Positions 46,200 to 59,479 of a DNA stretch of 64,000 bases are shown in pieces. The DNA is from Gnetum montanum (Eukaryota; Streptophyta; Gnetopsida; Gnetales; Gnetaceae). The stretch covers positions 223,967 to 287,966 of the forward strand of contig MNCI01036208.1 in assembly GCA_015680685.1 (NCBI GenBank), read 5' to 3'. Numbering within the stretch: position 1 is the stretch's first letter; every line of letters starts with the position of its first letter. A program made the translations under genes and the position numbers. The notes beneath the pieces are model-generated. The model ran no database searches. It saw only the letters and a program-made list of their open reading frames with translations, and was not told where the DNA came from.

Positions 46200-47000
46200 G
46201 GGATATTACTTGAGATTATCAAGGATTTCCAACTCTCCCCAATAGTTATCATCATCTTCTTCAACATCAGAGAGTTGGCGATGAACTTGCTCAAGTTTAT
46301 CTGTGCTTTCGACATAGGTACATGTCAGGTGCTTAGTAGGTTCAATGCATAATGTGCTATTGTCAGAGTTAGCTATTAGTCACTAGGTGCCCTCCTATTT
46401 TGTGGCTAATTTGTAGAGGCACCTTTGGATATCATTTTCATGCACACACTGATTGCATGCTTTGATGAACCTACTTTTGATGAACCAAATTTTTTGCATG
46501 CAATTGCACCCATTATCAATGTACACGATGCATGGAATACACTTCTTCTCAAGTCATGCAAATTTATTCTCCTTGGAGATTTCCAAGGAGAGGTCCCTTA
46601 TGCCCATTCATGCATTAATTATGCTTAACAAAGCCCTTCCCATAATAATGGGGAAGTTACCTTTACAAGTTTCTACCTTTGTCACTACAAAATCAATAGG
46701 ATAGGACCACCCACAAACTATAGTCACAATGTCCTCCACTAACCCCAAAGGAACAATGATTGACTAATCTGCCAATTCCAAATGGATGTTTCTCTTCTTA
46801 AGAGGTGGTAGGTTTCAGGCCTTATACATGTCATGGAGATGAAATTGACACTAGAACCAGAATTAAGAAGAGCCTTGTATGGCTTATGTCTAGTGATCTA
46901 CAATTAAACAAGAGGACTTCCCAGGTTAAATCTTTTTATGAAAAGGTTACTAGCCTTGATCTAATCAGAAATAGCATGAGTTAACATCACAGTACAGATC
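46200..47000 (-). pseudogene. pro: protease region of E4
   Basis: The active-site loop reads HKPYKALLNSGSSVNF (about 46888-46841), again Asn in place of the catalytic Asp as in E2. The flap equivalent GNFPIIMGRALLSI is at about 46665-46620. Decayed at both ends. Confidence 0.75.
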
Positions 47001-47639
47001 TGAGACAACATTTAGTTTAAAGGGCTCTTGAATGTATTTGATGTAGAGGATGAGGATGTTGGAGATACAAGGCAACCAACTACATTAGGTTTTAAGGATT
47101 TGGAAGGATTGTTGGATCAGAAAAATGGTTGTTTCTTGGATCAATTATCTAAACCATTTTTCTGGAAGGTTGGTTGTAAATGTAAAGCCCTCATAGCATT
47201 TCATTGTTGTGGCTATGGGGGAATTTTGCCTTGCATGGACAGAGTAAGAGGTAATTGGGTTGAGGGTAGAGGGATGCATGTAGATGAATGTGGAGGGTGG
47301 TATGGACATGGGCTCTTCCCTGAAGTAGATGGTGAATGAGTTTGATGATACTTTGGAGGATAATAGTGATGCTAGAATGAGGCATGGCTTGTAGAGCTTT
47401 GTGGATAAACAAGCTGCTAAACATAGTACCCATATGGATTTGGTTGCTTGTAACAGTACTATTATTTTAGCAATGGCATTCTTCATGACTGTGGTTGGTG
47501 CCACTATTGGTATTGCTCATATGGTTGTGGTGGAGCTCCTCTTGGATAGTAAACTTGTTGTTGCTAGTGGAACTACCTTAGATTACCTTGAGGATAAGGT
47601 AATCATCTATGTGCTTGCCTCCTTGCTAGTCATGGATTC

Positions 47640-49430
47640 AACATGTACACTCCAGAATCTTGTACATGTGACATCATAGGGCAACATCCCTTAGGATGGT
47701 AATATTAACAAATGTCACATCCACCATCATCTTTGGTGTCTATCTTCACAACTTCTTCTATTGTAGCAGCTTTATCCTTACCTCTCTAGTAGGCATGTTT
47801 AGCTTCTTCTAGCCTCTTGTGGTTATGATCAATATTTCACTCTTTGGATTCTTCAATAACCTTCATATCAATTTAGAACTTCTTATTCAAAGATTTCCAT
47901 AGTTTATCATCCTTTGTCAAAATATTAGAAACATATTTTTGGATGGATCAGGTTTTCCTGTTCACCACCTCATCTAGTGGTGACTCTTCGTTGTCATAGA
48001 ATCAAACCTCCCTTTTTTGATGGAAGGATATATATTATATTCTTCTACACTTATCCTTTTTTACAAGTCATCTTCTTCTTTTGCTACCAACTCTATCAGC
48101 CTTTGAATTTGATGAGCTCTTAGTTTGAATAATCTCCCTTAGGCATAAACCCTAAGATTTCTTTTGGTTTTTTCTCTAAGCCCATCTATGATGTGGTAGA
48201 GTTGTTCCCTCTAAGAATAACCATGGTCATGGCATCAGTGTAAGAGAGAATAATATCTACCCATGGTGGCATCCAAGGTTTCATGTGTTCCTTGTTTTCA
48301 ACTTTGGATTTGCCTTCTCAAAGTGGACACTCTAGAGTACATCTAGTATTTTTCATTAAATAGTTTTATCATTGTACTCCATCTACGAATGGATTTTAGC
48401 ACCAAGGACCAGTACCAGCTTTTTGCTTTTTTGATGAGTGTACTGAAAAATAGCTTGAGCTTCTATGAATCATTTTCAATGTTTTGCAAGGCACAAACAT
48501 TGTGAAAAACTTGTAGATGTGTCTACAAATAAAAGTTATATCCCCCTCAAATCTTGGGATATTTTTCATGTCTAGGCACTTGATTCGATTATCTTTTACA
48601 TGCCTAGTTGGAATCTTGACTACCTCTACAATGTTAAGCATGCTTCGAGTTGCCAAAAAAGGCTCATCATCATAATTATTTCATTTTCATTGATGATGTC
48701 CTCTGTTACCCCTTGGTTCATTATGGTCCTATTGGTCACTTCCATCATGGTTTTTCCTTCTACAACATCTCTTAGAACCAAAAGAATAGGAATAAGAGGA
48801 TGTAGATGAAGAGGATGAAGGAGAAGGAGGACTGCCACCACCATGGTGTTTTCCAATTTCCCTTCAATTATCATGACCACGTTCATTAATTTTCTTATCA
48901 TCTTAATGCTTGTATGATCCCTTGCCTTGACTATCATCTTTTCCTAAACCCAAATTGTTGATTGTGGACCACAGATTCATAGCCACACCCCCATCATCAA
49001 TAACAAGGGATGGAGAATTTTCATGTTGAGAGCCCTTAAATGGAGGATCATCATTGTTATCTTGGTTCAGCAAGAATAAGGGATTAGTAAACCATTTCTC
49101 CTTCATAGCCTCATGATGCTTCTTCTAGTGTTGATCTCGCCTATGTTTTGTTTTGGTGGGATGGTAGTCTTGATAGTCATAGTCATGCATAACATATTCT
49201 TCTTGAATATCATGGATTCCTAACTTCTTAAGGGTTTGAAGCAACATCACGGGCATAGATTGATTAGGAGGCATTACAATGTTTTCTTCCATGTCACACC
49301 ATTGCAATTGCTCATCCTGATGTATGATAAAGGTGAAGTTAGATATATACTCATCTGGCTGAGTATATACAACTTTGCACTTCTATGGGACCAGTGGTTT
49401 AACATCATCACACTTGTGAGAAGAAGGCAT
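47640..49430 (-). pseudogene. gag: gag of E4
   Basis: ATG at 49430 opens MPSSHKCDDVKPLVP. N-terminal domain: YTQPDEYISNFTFIIHQDEQ and MPPNQSMPVMLLQTLKKLG (49360-49200). Ser/Gly/His-rich linker (about 48850-48700). Gag domain start: VVKIPTRHVKDNRIKCLDMK and IPRFEGD, then a frameshift at about 48540 (ITFICRHIYKFF for the family YNVDSQHHLQAF). Knuckle (about 47735-47675): CDICxYYHPKGCC. Many stops. Confidence 0.82.
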
Positions 49431-49560
49431 TTTGCAACAAATAAACTATTAGTGTACTTTTGTAATTATAAAATATGAGAATGTTGTTGACCTTGGGATT
49501 TATCCAATGATATTAATAATATTCACTAATCATAGATAGTGCATTTTTTAATAAATGAAG

Positions 49561-49578
49561 TCCATAGCAACAATGCCA
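49561..49578 (-). other. decayed primer-binding site of E4
   Basis: The minus strand reads TGGCATTGTTGCTATGGA, one base from the LTR. Six differences from E1, five of them transitions. Confidence 0.75.
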
Positions 49579-49579
49579 A

Positions 49580-50519
49580 TGATAAGCAGTTGAAGTACCT
49601 CTACACCCAAACATACAAATCATGAAGCGTTCACATGGGATCTGGTCAAATTCTATGGATTCAATAGTTTTTGGTACACTAATCTTCTAGGAAAGGAATC
49701 TTGCCCTAATGGTCATGCTTTGTCTGCCCAATTACACTTGTGATGCACATGGTATGGTTAAGTGTAATTGAGGCATATGATTTTTTATTGTTTTATGTTT
49801 TATGCTCTTTGGTGCTTAAAGAGAGAGATAAAGTAATTTTAATAAATAATTTAATTTAACTAACTAACTAATCTATAACTAGTCATAACATATGTATCTA
49901 GTCCCACTTTCCATACATGTCCTGAACCCACATATCCACTACTGGGTTACCAAGAACTATGCTACTAGGCACACCAAGCAATAACGCTACTAGGATTACC
50001 AAGTGAATATGCGTTTACGCTTGAAGCGGTCATACTTATGTGTTTAATCTATTTAGCTTAATTAATCAACTAATCTCTTGAAGTCTAATTTAGCTTAATT
50101 TAGCTTGATTAATGACATAATTAATGAAAATAATAAATACATAATAAATCATTAATCTATTCTAAGTGCTACAAGGTTTGATCAAAAGGCTCATCTTTAT
50201 TGTCGTACACACTGGTGTGGTTTAGTTTTAACAGTGCTTGAATAAAGATCCATACACTTTATGACTCCTACTACAAGCACTCAGAGAAATATTCTAACTT
50301 TTAAATGGACAAACTCCAAGAGTTCTACTACTACTTTGACAAGAATGCCCATAAACATGGTTGTGAGCTCATATTTATAGTTTTTGCTATAGGATTGCAT
50401 CAACAAGATCCTGTAGATGTAGAAAATGCTATGTCGATGAGGCAACACCACATAAATGGGACCCATCAATGAGGTCACGTCAAGAGGGGCTTTTCAACAT
50501 GATACTTTGATGCTTATTA
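49580..50519 (-). repeat. 5' LTR of E4
   Basis: TGATAAGCAG...GATGCTTATTA. Both ends are decayed from TGATGAG and CTCATCA. Collinear with 37145-38102. The TATA-like CTATAAATAT lies near 50379-50370 on the minus strand. Confidence 0.9.
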
Positions 50520-50524
50520 GGTGG

Positions 50525-51414
50525 CAAGAGAACATACAAAATCCATAAAATAATAGAGTGACATGAAGAGGAAAGTAGAAATATTATGGTAGACATTATC
50601 ATAATATATGAAAATTGACGTAACTTAATAAGGAACTAAGCTAGGCAATTCGTGGTCACCAAACATCCTAGAAAATCTAACCTTTTAGCTAATCACCCTA
50701 AATCAAAAGGAGATGTAGGGATTGAAGAATGAACCTAGCAATCTGAGTCATACATTTTTCCAACATCAATAGGTATAAAGCAAAAAGAGTTACACACATA
50801 AAATAGCTAATAAGAAATTTTTTAAAAAAGGATAAAACATAGTGTAATATGAAAATGTGATTGGAATTAGGAAAATATCTAAAAAAATGCAAAAATAAAA
50901 CAAATCTATCGACTAATGCATGTAAAACAAGAAGGAAAACACGAAGAAAATAGATCTTTGGAAAATTTGGGCAAAACCAGATATAAAAGGGGTTTGAAAA
51001 TGAGATAACCTAGGTTCTAGTAGTGAAAAACAAACCTTCATAAGTATGTTCCAAGATATGTACTAGGAATTAGAGATGTTTGATGAGGAGCTATGTGACC
51101 CCGTTCTTGCTCTGATGCTTGATCAAAAGGCTCTGATGCATGCAGATCTAACAAGAACAATGGCATATCCAGTAGCTAACAATTATAAAGGGAAGGTTAA
51201 ATTAGTGTGTTGATTCAAATTCTTAGTAGATCTTCACATGTCAAGAGAACAACATGAAGGGAATACAATATGTCAAGAAAGGAAAAGTAGAAAGAGGACA
51301 AAGAGAGTTGAAGTTGTGTATCAAACCTCTTGAAAGCAAAGTGTTGATTAGTCGTGAGTATCTGAAAAGGCCAACAAATCAAACAAGTGACAATTCCTTT
51401 ACATTTAGGAGTAT
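50525..51414. other. remainder of F LTR copy A and unassigned sequence
   Basis: The first ~60 bases (AGAGTGACATGAAGAGGAAAG) resemble 53360-53390 in copy B, so copy A continues past E4. From about 50600 to 51414 I cannot assign the sequence. It has two GCTCTGATGC words (51109, 51131) that resemble, but do not match, an initiator-Met PBS. No gene supported. Confidence 0.45.
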
Positions 51415-53522
51415 TTTAACATCCTTATTAATTATCTATAAAATCTTATAAATAACTAATAGATATGCTATGAAACCTTAAGGATCTAGATTTAACTTTG
51501 ATTTACTAATGCAAAAGGCAGTAGTAAAATAGATAAAAATTATAAATTAGGAGCATAAATATAGTAGAGTAATATAGCATAACAAAATTTTGTATTACTT
51601 ACATATATAATTAAATAAAATTTATTTAATGAAAAATATATATTTACATAGCCAAAAAATATAGATGCTTAAAAATTTCATTAGTTATATCATAAAAGAG
51701 TACGTAAAATAAAAATCTCAATGATACTTGTTTCACCTTAATCTAACCTCTAGAAATAAGGATATTCATGTTTAAAATTTACTAAATTAATTAATAAAAT
51801 TTTTAAAAAATTAAATAAAATACTAATATATAATAAATAATATGATATTTTCTTGAATATATAGAAACAAAAAATATTTCTTGCAATCTCATAGTTCTAA
51901 TGGCACAGACGGCAAAAATTAATATCTATCATACTTTATTATTTATTCATTTATATAATTGCATGGCTCAAATATCTAAAAAGTGTATAAGGTTTCTATT
52001 TTACAAAAATACAAATTATACAGAAATCATTTTTCAAGTTCATAAGGTGCATGTTGTACAAAATTGATTCACCTTTTGTCTCATGTTCCTCTTTCGATGA
52101 TAGCCTACCTACTCTAGGCTCTCTACATTGAAATGCAAGAGTTAGAATCCTTGAAAGAAGAAAGGTTATCATATTTTCTTCTTTATGAAGCATAAAGGTT
52201 ATGGGCCAAAATTCTCATGATATGGACTAGGTAGAGATTTCCAATAAAATTTTTACAAATGTTTCAATGTTCAAAAATTTCATAAATTTTCCAAAAATAT
52301 GAGGAATCTATATTTTATCCAAGCATCAAAAATTTCATAAATTTTCCAAAAACATGAGGAATGTATATTTTATCCAAGCATCTCTGAAGGCTAGGTCTTG
52401 GTTAGCCTCAGTGCCAAAAGAATATATTGAAAGAACTTGGAATAAACTCACTACTATAATTGAATTATCCTTTTAATTATTTAATGTCCAAAGATTTTAC
52501 AGATTTGTCCAACAAAATTTCAAAGAATATATATTTAAATTCAAACATCTTTGAAGGCTAGGTCTTGGTTATCCTCACTGCCAAAAGAATATATTGATGG
52601 GTCTTGGACTCACCTTACTACTATCATTGGTTATCCTCACTACCAAAGAGACATATCAATAGGCCTTGAAATAACCTCACTATTATCATTTGATTATCCT
52701 CATGATCCCAAAAAATTCATTCATGGTTAGGTCTTAGAAATAGCCTCACTACTAACATCCTCAACAACTAAGGCACATGTATCATCAAGAGGATAGGCCT
52801 TGACTATGCCTCACTACACACCACTAGACCTAGTTGTTTAGTGTCATGGTCTCAACTAAATCCATAGCCTAACATGAACTTACAAATCAAAATCTAGGGT
52901 AGGAAATTTATCTAACACTTTTTTCCATGGGATGGGTCCTACTATGGAATACTCCTATAAATAGATGAGGACATATAAAAGATTTATAGCTTCCACTGCC
53001 AACTAGCAAAATTGATCACATAAATATTATTATTTTATTTCAAAAATCCAGAATAAATACAAAATGAGGAAAAATCCATGTTAGCCAAAATTTCACAAAA
53101 TTCTTACAAAATCATGTTCCTATCAAAAGCTAATACAAAATAATCATAGATATTCAAGAAGTAGGTTGGGAAATTCACAATTTTAAAATATACTAGAAAG
53201 TTAGAAAATGGTATAGGCAAGATTAAATATTGGTTTCCACAAAAACAAGTACAAAATGACAAAAATTCAATAAAATCTTAGTAGAATAATTAAAATCATT
53301 GAAGAATGATAAAAAACTAGAAACCATAAAGGAGAAACAGAAAATTCACAACAAAATAGGGTAAAGACATGAAAATGAAAGTAAAATAACCCTTATTACA
53401 TAACCCACAATAAAATATAGTAGCTATATGGAAAGGAAACTAAAATAATCTTTCTTCATATAGCCCAAGGCTTTTAAAATTCTCTTAATGTCTTTCTTGT
53501 TTTACCTAACACTCTAAATTAA
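51415..53522 (-). repeat. LTR copy B of element F
   Basis: TTTAACATCCTTATTAATT aligns with TGTAACACCCCTATTAATT of copy A and stays collinear for more than 1.7 kb. Three copies of the AGGCTAGGTCTTGG unit lie at about 52320-52690, one more than in A. No PBS adjoins its left edge, so it may be a solo LTR or part of another copy. E5 begins at 53523. Confidence 0.72.
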
Positions 53523-54449
53523 TGATGAGACATCAATAAAATAGGTTGTGTTGATGCATGCTCATCAACATAGCCCCATTAACATATCCTTATTGATTCA
53601 TGGTAGGATGCATTGATGTAGATACATCAATGCTAACATAATCATTACCTATATAAATGCATGCATCCCTCACATTTATGGCACTTTAAGTCATATTTTT
53701 AGCCATGTTTTTTGTAGTTTATCATCCCTAGAGTTATATTATTTTTCCTTTGAGTGCCCATAGTATGGATTTAAGAGATTGCACAATGCTTTCTTTGAGT
53801 GTGTATGTGCTTCAACGTATTGGAATGAACAACATTAAAGTTGAGATTTTCTACATCCATTGCAACACTTAGACTACTTTACTTTTTACATTCAACACTT
53901 TACTTTTCATGTAAGTCACATTTATAACTTTAAATAACTAATGTAATTAATCATAAATACGTGAGTACAACCACTTTAAGCATAACATATTGTAGCTGGT
54001 AATCCTAGTAGTGGATATTTGGTATGCCCAATAATAGCCTAGTAGTGGATATTTGGTATGCCCAATAATATTTGATAACCTAGTAGTGTTAATACTAGTT
54101 CAAGATGTGTATGGAAACTAGGAATGATTACCCCACATTAGGATTAGTTAATAGACTAGTTAATTAGCTAGACATTTAATTACTCAACCTGTACCTAGTT
54201 ACCAAGATATTAAGAGAAAAAATCTAAAAATATTTATAAAAATTTATATCATGTGCGTTAACCCATACATACCCATCCATATTGACCGTATACAAGTTTG
54301 AATTGAAAATAAAATGACCTGACAATTACACAATTCACTATTTAGAAATGTAATCCACTTGGATAACTAGGTCTATGGAGTTTGACCTGATTGCTAGTGA
54401 ATGCTTGTGATTTGTATGCTTGGACGTAAGGGATACCTATCGCTCATCA
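53523..54449 (+). repeat. 5' LTR of E5 (927 bp)
   Basis: TGATGAGACATC...CTATCGCTCATCA. U3 units TTGATG/TCAACA/TTAACA/TTGATT at 53551, 53565, 53579 and 53593 (14-bp steps), then 53613 and 53627 (14). TATA box CTATATAAATGC at about 53649-53660. Shared block GAGTACAACCACTTTAAGC (about 53963). Confidence 0.9.
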
Positions 54450-54450
54450 T

Positions 54451-54468
54451 TTATGCTATTACCAAGGA
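54451..54468 (+). other. decayed primer-binding site of E5
   Basis: TTATGCTATTACCAAGGA, one base after the LTR. Eight differences from E1; seven are C-to-T or G-to-A. Confidence 0.7.
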
Positions 54469-54600
54469 TTTAGCTTTGTTAAGTTGGCAAGATATTATTA
54501 ACTAGTGGATTCATATACAAGTTTTGTGAGGAAAACAGAATGAAATGTCTCTTATAATAATAATAATATTTTTTGAAGGCATAGTTACATTTATTTTGAA

Positions 54601-56580
54601 ATGGTTTCTTCTCATAGGAAAGAATCTCCACCACATAGGAACAGAAACAACAGAAAATAGAAGAGGATACAAAGAACTACAAGTGGGAAGCCATGGTAGA
54701 TAAAGTCAAGTATATGCATCTAGATCCATGTCATCTACAGTTCATTTTCATCCTCCATCAGGATGAGAAATTGGTTTAGAGAGATATGGATGATAACATC
54801 TTGTTACCTTAGATCAATCTATTCCTACCATGCTCATGGCCCAAATCTGAAGGCTTAGCCTTGAGGCAATGGGGCCTGAGTATGAACTAATAGATAGTAT
54901 TTCCATGGATTATCAACCTACAAAAGTATAGCTCTATAGGGAAAAAAGCATGGAGACTTGCTATGAAGCCTCCAAGGGTAAAAGGATCCCAACATCATTA
55001 TTCTTTTAGCTATATAAAGAAGGTAAAGATTTCTTTTCTAGTTCATCTCAATATATAGATTTCCCTCGTTTCTCTAAGTAGGAAATTCTTTTCCAAAGGT
55101 TTAAGTCTACCCTAGAGAGCCTTAGTGATGGGAAAAGAGGATCCAGAAATCAAAGAATCTAAAAGGATAAATTTCCTAGTCATTCATCTAAAGACAAGAA
55201 GAATGATAAGGAGAAGGAAAACAAAAAATAGAAGGATCGAGATAAGGACAAAGGGAGAAGAACTACTAGATATCATTCTTCAAGTCCTCCATCTTCATCA
55301 TCCTCCTTATCATCATTAAATTCTAAAAAAAGGAGACATGACAGAGAAAGAGGTAGAAGAAATTGGGATTGAGATGGAGATGATAGCATATTGCATTGTG
55401 ATGATAAGAGCTAGGATTGTCAATGGCACAAAGAAAAGGAATGACATCACTATGAAAGGAGGCATAGCAGGCCTCATCACAAATGACATCACCATGAGTG
55501 TGATGCCTATGATGAGCCATTTATGGCTATAAGAAACATGTTGAATGTTTCAAAAGTAGTGAGAATCCCCACTAGACACCCAAAGAAAAGCAAAATCAAA
55601 TAGTTAGAAATTAATAATATTTCCAAATTTAAAGGGGGATATAACAAAGATCCATAGCATCATTTTCAAGCTTTCCATAATGCTTACATATTGAAAAACA
55701 TCAAGAAAAATTGGCAAAATTTAAAACTTTTCCCAAAGATACTCATCAATGAAGCTAAAAGTTAGCACTAGTCCTTGGAATAGAAATCCATCTGTCAATG
55801 GAGTATGATGTTAGAAATGTTTAATGACAAGTACCAAATGTACTCTAGAGGGTTCAATTTAAGGAACCAAGTCTAAGGATGGAAGCAACAAAATCATGAA
55901 TTCTTAGATGTGGCCTTGAGTAGGTATTACTTTCGTTTACACCAATGCCCAAACCATGGATTCCCTTAATGGAAACAACTTCAACACATCATAAACAGGC
56001 TCCAAAATAAGATAAGGGGAACTCTTGTAATTTATGCTCAAGGAAGAATTTCTAAGATGAGAGTCCATTAGATGCAAAGGCTAATAGAATAAGTGGCCAA
56101 GGAAGAATAGGTATTGAAAAAATGGGAGAGTATAGAGGAATATAATAGAGACCTCTCCCTTCACAAGAGAGAGGTATATTTCTATGTTACAGAGGAGGAA
56201 GTATCACTAGATGAATTGACGTAAAGAAAGACATTATTGATAGAAAAATTTATCTTTGAAATATCAACTATGTTAGATAAAATATGGAAATCCTTAGACA
56301 AGAATTTTCAAACTTCCTTGAAAATGGTAAAGGAGAAGGCAAGACAAGAAAGTAGTGAACAAGATGGAAGGAGAAAGAAAGATATAGACAAGGGGTATTT
56401 GTAGTACAAAGATAAGGTTTCCATGGTAGACAATGTTTTAAACCTAGAAACTAATGATGATGGATGTGATATATGTTAGTATGAACATCCCAAGCAATGT
56501 TGTCTTGTGATGTTGCATCTATAAGAATTTAGGATGTATGCCTTAAATCCAAAATTTGCAAAATGGAAATCACCCAAGAT
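54601..56580 (+). pseudogene. gag: gag of E5
   Basis: ATG at 54601 opens MVSSHRKESPPHRNRNNRK. The N-terminal domain is damaged (HPDEY region about 54710-54830). A Lys/Arg/Ser-rich linker follows (55125-55320). Gag domain (about 55530-55860): VVRIPTRHPKKSKIK, INNISKFKGGYN, MLEMFNDKYQMYSRGFNLR. Charged helical part (VAKEE, SLDKNFQTSLKMVKEKA). Knuckle CDICxYEHPKQCC (about 56465-56503). Numerous stops. It preserves the sequence (GAGGAATATAATAGAGAC) that shows how E2 entered H. Confidence 0.83.
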
Positions 56581-56849
56581 ATTGTCTTATTATCAAGGAA
56601 ATCTAAGGTAGTAGTTCCACTAAGAATAGTACTATCTAAGTGGAGTGCCACTTCAACCTTAGGAGCAATATTAGCAATGGCAAAACCCACAAGCATGGGA
56701 AAGTGCCATCACTTAGACGGCAGTACCCTTACTAACAACCAGATCCCTATGAATACTATGTTCGGTAGCCTATATTTCCTTGTGGCTCTACAAGCCACAA
56801 TCCTTTTAATTATTACTACTACCCTCTAGAATATCACCAAACCCATACT

Positions 56850-57680
56850 CTGTGACCTAAGTCTCCCTCTACTTATCCTTCTTCGTATATGTCATCCAAC
56901 TCTACACCATAAAATACCACTTCCTTACTACCTACTCTATCTATGTAGAGAGAGATTTCATTTTAGTCATAGTAAATAAATGCAACAATGACTACTAACT
57001 TCTAGTTAAATAGCTATCTAGGTTATTCTGAACCTAAAACTCCAAAGAGGACATTCTTCAAGACCAACAGTCCAACAAAACCCTTATACACACATGTAGT
57101 TTCTAACCTTGCATCCATTACTTCTAAAAAAGCCATTGAGCCTTCTTCAAATCAAATGTCCCAAAATGTGCATACTATGATGTTGATTCATGGAGTTACT
57201 AATTGGATCAAGGCTATCCACCTTCTCATGAAATGATCTAATGGTGGGATTTCACTTATATGCTTATAGATCATCAAAAATAATCCCTGCATGGCTCTAC
57301 TAGATTTAGGTTCTAGAGTAAATTAAATCTCATAGGAGATGTATAAGACCTAGAACCTACCTCCATTGAGAAAAAGCAACATTAGACTAAAACTTGTTGA
57401 TCAATCCATCATTGTTTCTTTGGGACTAGCGGAGGACATTGTAACCACCATTTGTGGGTGGTCTTACCCTACTAATTTCTTGGTGATCCATGTAGATAAT
57501 AGTAAAGGTGACTTCCCTATTATAATAGGAAGGGCCTAGCTCAACAAAATTGAGGCCAATATGGGGATTTGAGATTATTCCTTGGATATTTCTAAGGCAA
57601 ATGAATTTGAAAAAGTAGAGAAGAAGCAATTTCCATGCATCACATAAAGTGACACAGGCTGCCATTACATTTAGAAAATA
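56850..57680 (+). pseudogene. pro: protease region of E5
   Basis: Active-site loop MALLDLGSRVN (about 57290-57322), DLG form. Then KLVDQSIIVSLGLAEDIVTT, and the flap part GDFPIIIGRA (about 57510-57540). A Pro-rich linker precedes it. Several stops. Confidence 0.78.
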
Positions 57681-58089
57681 TGGATCATACAAAGTACATT
57701 CGTCCAACCATGCAAAAATTATGTCAAGACATCTCCTATTTAGAAGTGCCTATATACAGTAGCCACAAAATGAAAAGGTACCTAATGGCTAACAATAGAT
57801 GATGGGGCCAATTCAAACATATGCATGAAATAAATAGAAATCCTTACAAGTGCTTACATTGAATACATGAATGAGATAGAGGAAATTAGTAGCCAGCTCT
57901 TCTATGCATAGATTGAAATGGATTTGGAAGAGTTGGAGATTCTAGAATAGTTCAAGAAGAAGTCCCTAGTACTAAAGGCCTTACCAACTAATCTAAAATA
58001 TGCTTATCTTGATAACAATAATGCAGTAATCATCAATGTTCATCTTGCTCAAGCACAAAAGAAGATGTTGCTAGAAGTGGTTGACAAAT

Positions 58090-59440
58090 GACCAATAGCC
58101 TTTACCTAGTCATATTATGAACTAACAAGGATAAATCCAAGGATATGCCAACATAAAATCTACACATACCCCTCTATTAAATCCAAATGATAATTACAAA
58201 GAAGGTTGAATCCTAAGCTGAAGTAGGTTGTAAAGGATAAAATTAAATAGCTTCTTAAAGTATTACAAATAGTGAGTGGGTTAGCCCACTCATCATTGTA
58301 TGCAAAAAAGGTAAAAATTGAGAGTCTACATCGAGTATAGGCTATTGAACATGGTAACCTTCAAAGATCATTTTCGATTACCATTTTTAGATTAGGTGTT
58401 GGTTACTATTATAGGGCATGGCTACTACAACTTCTAGATGGTTATAGAGACTATAACCAAATCTAGATTGTAGTGGAGGACTAGGCCAAAACTACTTCTA
58501 CAAGTTCCTAGGAGACTTTTGCATACAAAACAATGTCCTTTAGCCTATGCAATGATCCTACTACTTTTTAATTCCTATTTCTTAGCATATTATAGTAGCA
58601 AATTGGTAGTGGGATAGAATTCTTCATAGATAACTTCTCTACCTATGGTACTACTTTTGAGAAAACCTTGAACTCTCTTGAGCAAGTCCTAAAACATTGC
58701 ATAGAGAAAAACTTAAGGCTTAATTGGTAGAAAAGACATCTAATGTTCCAAGGGGAATGGCCTTAGGCTACCAAATTTTAGAAAAAGGAATCAAGGTGGA
58801 TCCCAAAAAAGTACAAGTCATCAAAGGAATCACCAGACAAAATAAAACAATACAAGATGTGAGGTTATTCCTTGGGCACACTAGTTATTATCAGTGATTT
58901 ATTAATAATTTCTCCAAAATAACTAAGTCACTAGTAGAGATGACAAAGAAGTATGCACACTTTGATTGGACCATGGAATGCAAGCATGCATTTCAACAAT
59001 TAAAAAATCTCATAGAAACTCCTACTCTATGAGCTCTAGACTAGTCTAAAGCCTTCCATATTATGACATATGCATCCAACTATGCATTGGGAGTGATACT
59101 AATGCAATTGGATGAGAAAAAATGTCCTTATTATATCCATTTCATTAATAGATGTATTGTGGATGCACAACTAAATTACACCATCATTGAAAAGGAGCTC
59201 ATGGTGGTGGTGTACACCTTCAAGAAATTTAAGAACTATATGCTTGAATAAAAAATATTTGTGCACATAGATCATAATGTTATCTATTTTGTAATGAACA
59301 AACTAGTGGCAAGTCCCTATATCATACGGTGGCTAGTGATCTTGCAAGAGTTGGATCTTACTATGATGCATAAAAAGGAAATTGACAATGTGGTTTCTTA
59401 TCAATTATCTTGATTATGATGGGATGGTAAAGAGGATGCA
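58090..59440 (+). pseudogene. pol: reverse transcriptase and RNase H of E5
   Basis: RT: VSGLAHSS for VSEWVSP (about 58273), a decayed KKDGNW, QLLDGYRDYNQI at motif A, ETFAYKTMSFSLCNDPTTF (about 58515-58570), and the catalytic box changed to FFIDNFSTYG (58618-58646; second Asp now Asn). Thumb: LGHTSYYQ, INNFSKITKSLVEMTKKYAHF (about 58875-58962). RNase H (59063-59300): MTYASNYALGVILMQLDEKK with Asp changed to Tyr, IEKELMVVVYTFKKFKNYML, HIDHNVIYFVMNKLV. Stops and shifts. Confidence 0.85.
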
Positions 59441-59479
59441 AAATATCTATCTAATCAACTCCTAGCTGAACTCTTCTTT

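Larger units (their letters stand above)
37145..50519 (-). mobile_element. E4, old full-length element (13.4 kb)
   Basis: LTRs of 958 and 940 bp, clearly alike (roughly 85-90% by eye). Flanks are GGTAG (37140-37144) and GGTGG (50520-50524), 4 of 5. Same gene order and almost the same internal length as E3. Inserted in LTR copy A of F. Confidence 0.9.

Noticed and set aside
51109-51140. GCTCTGATGC words as a second F primer-binding site
   Set aside because: They do not continue into the TACCA end and lie about 280 bp from the copy B edge.
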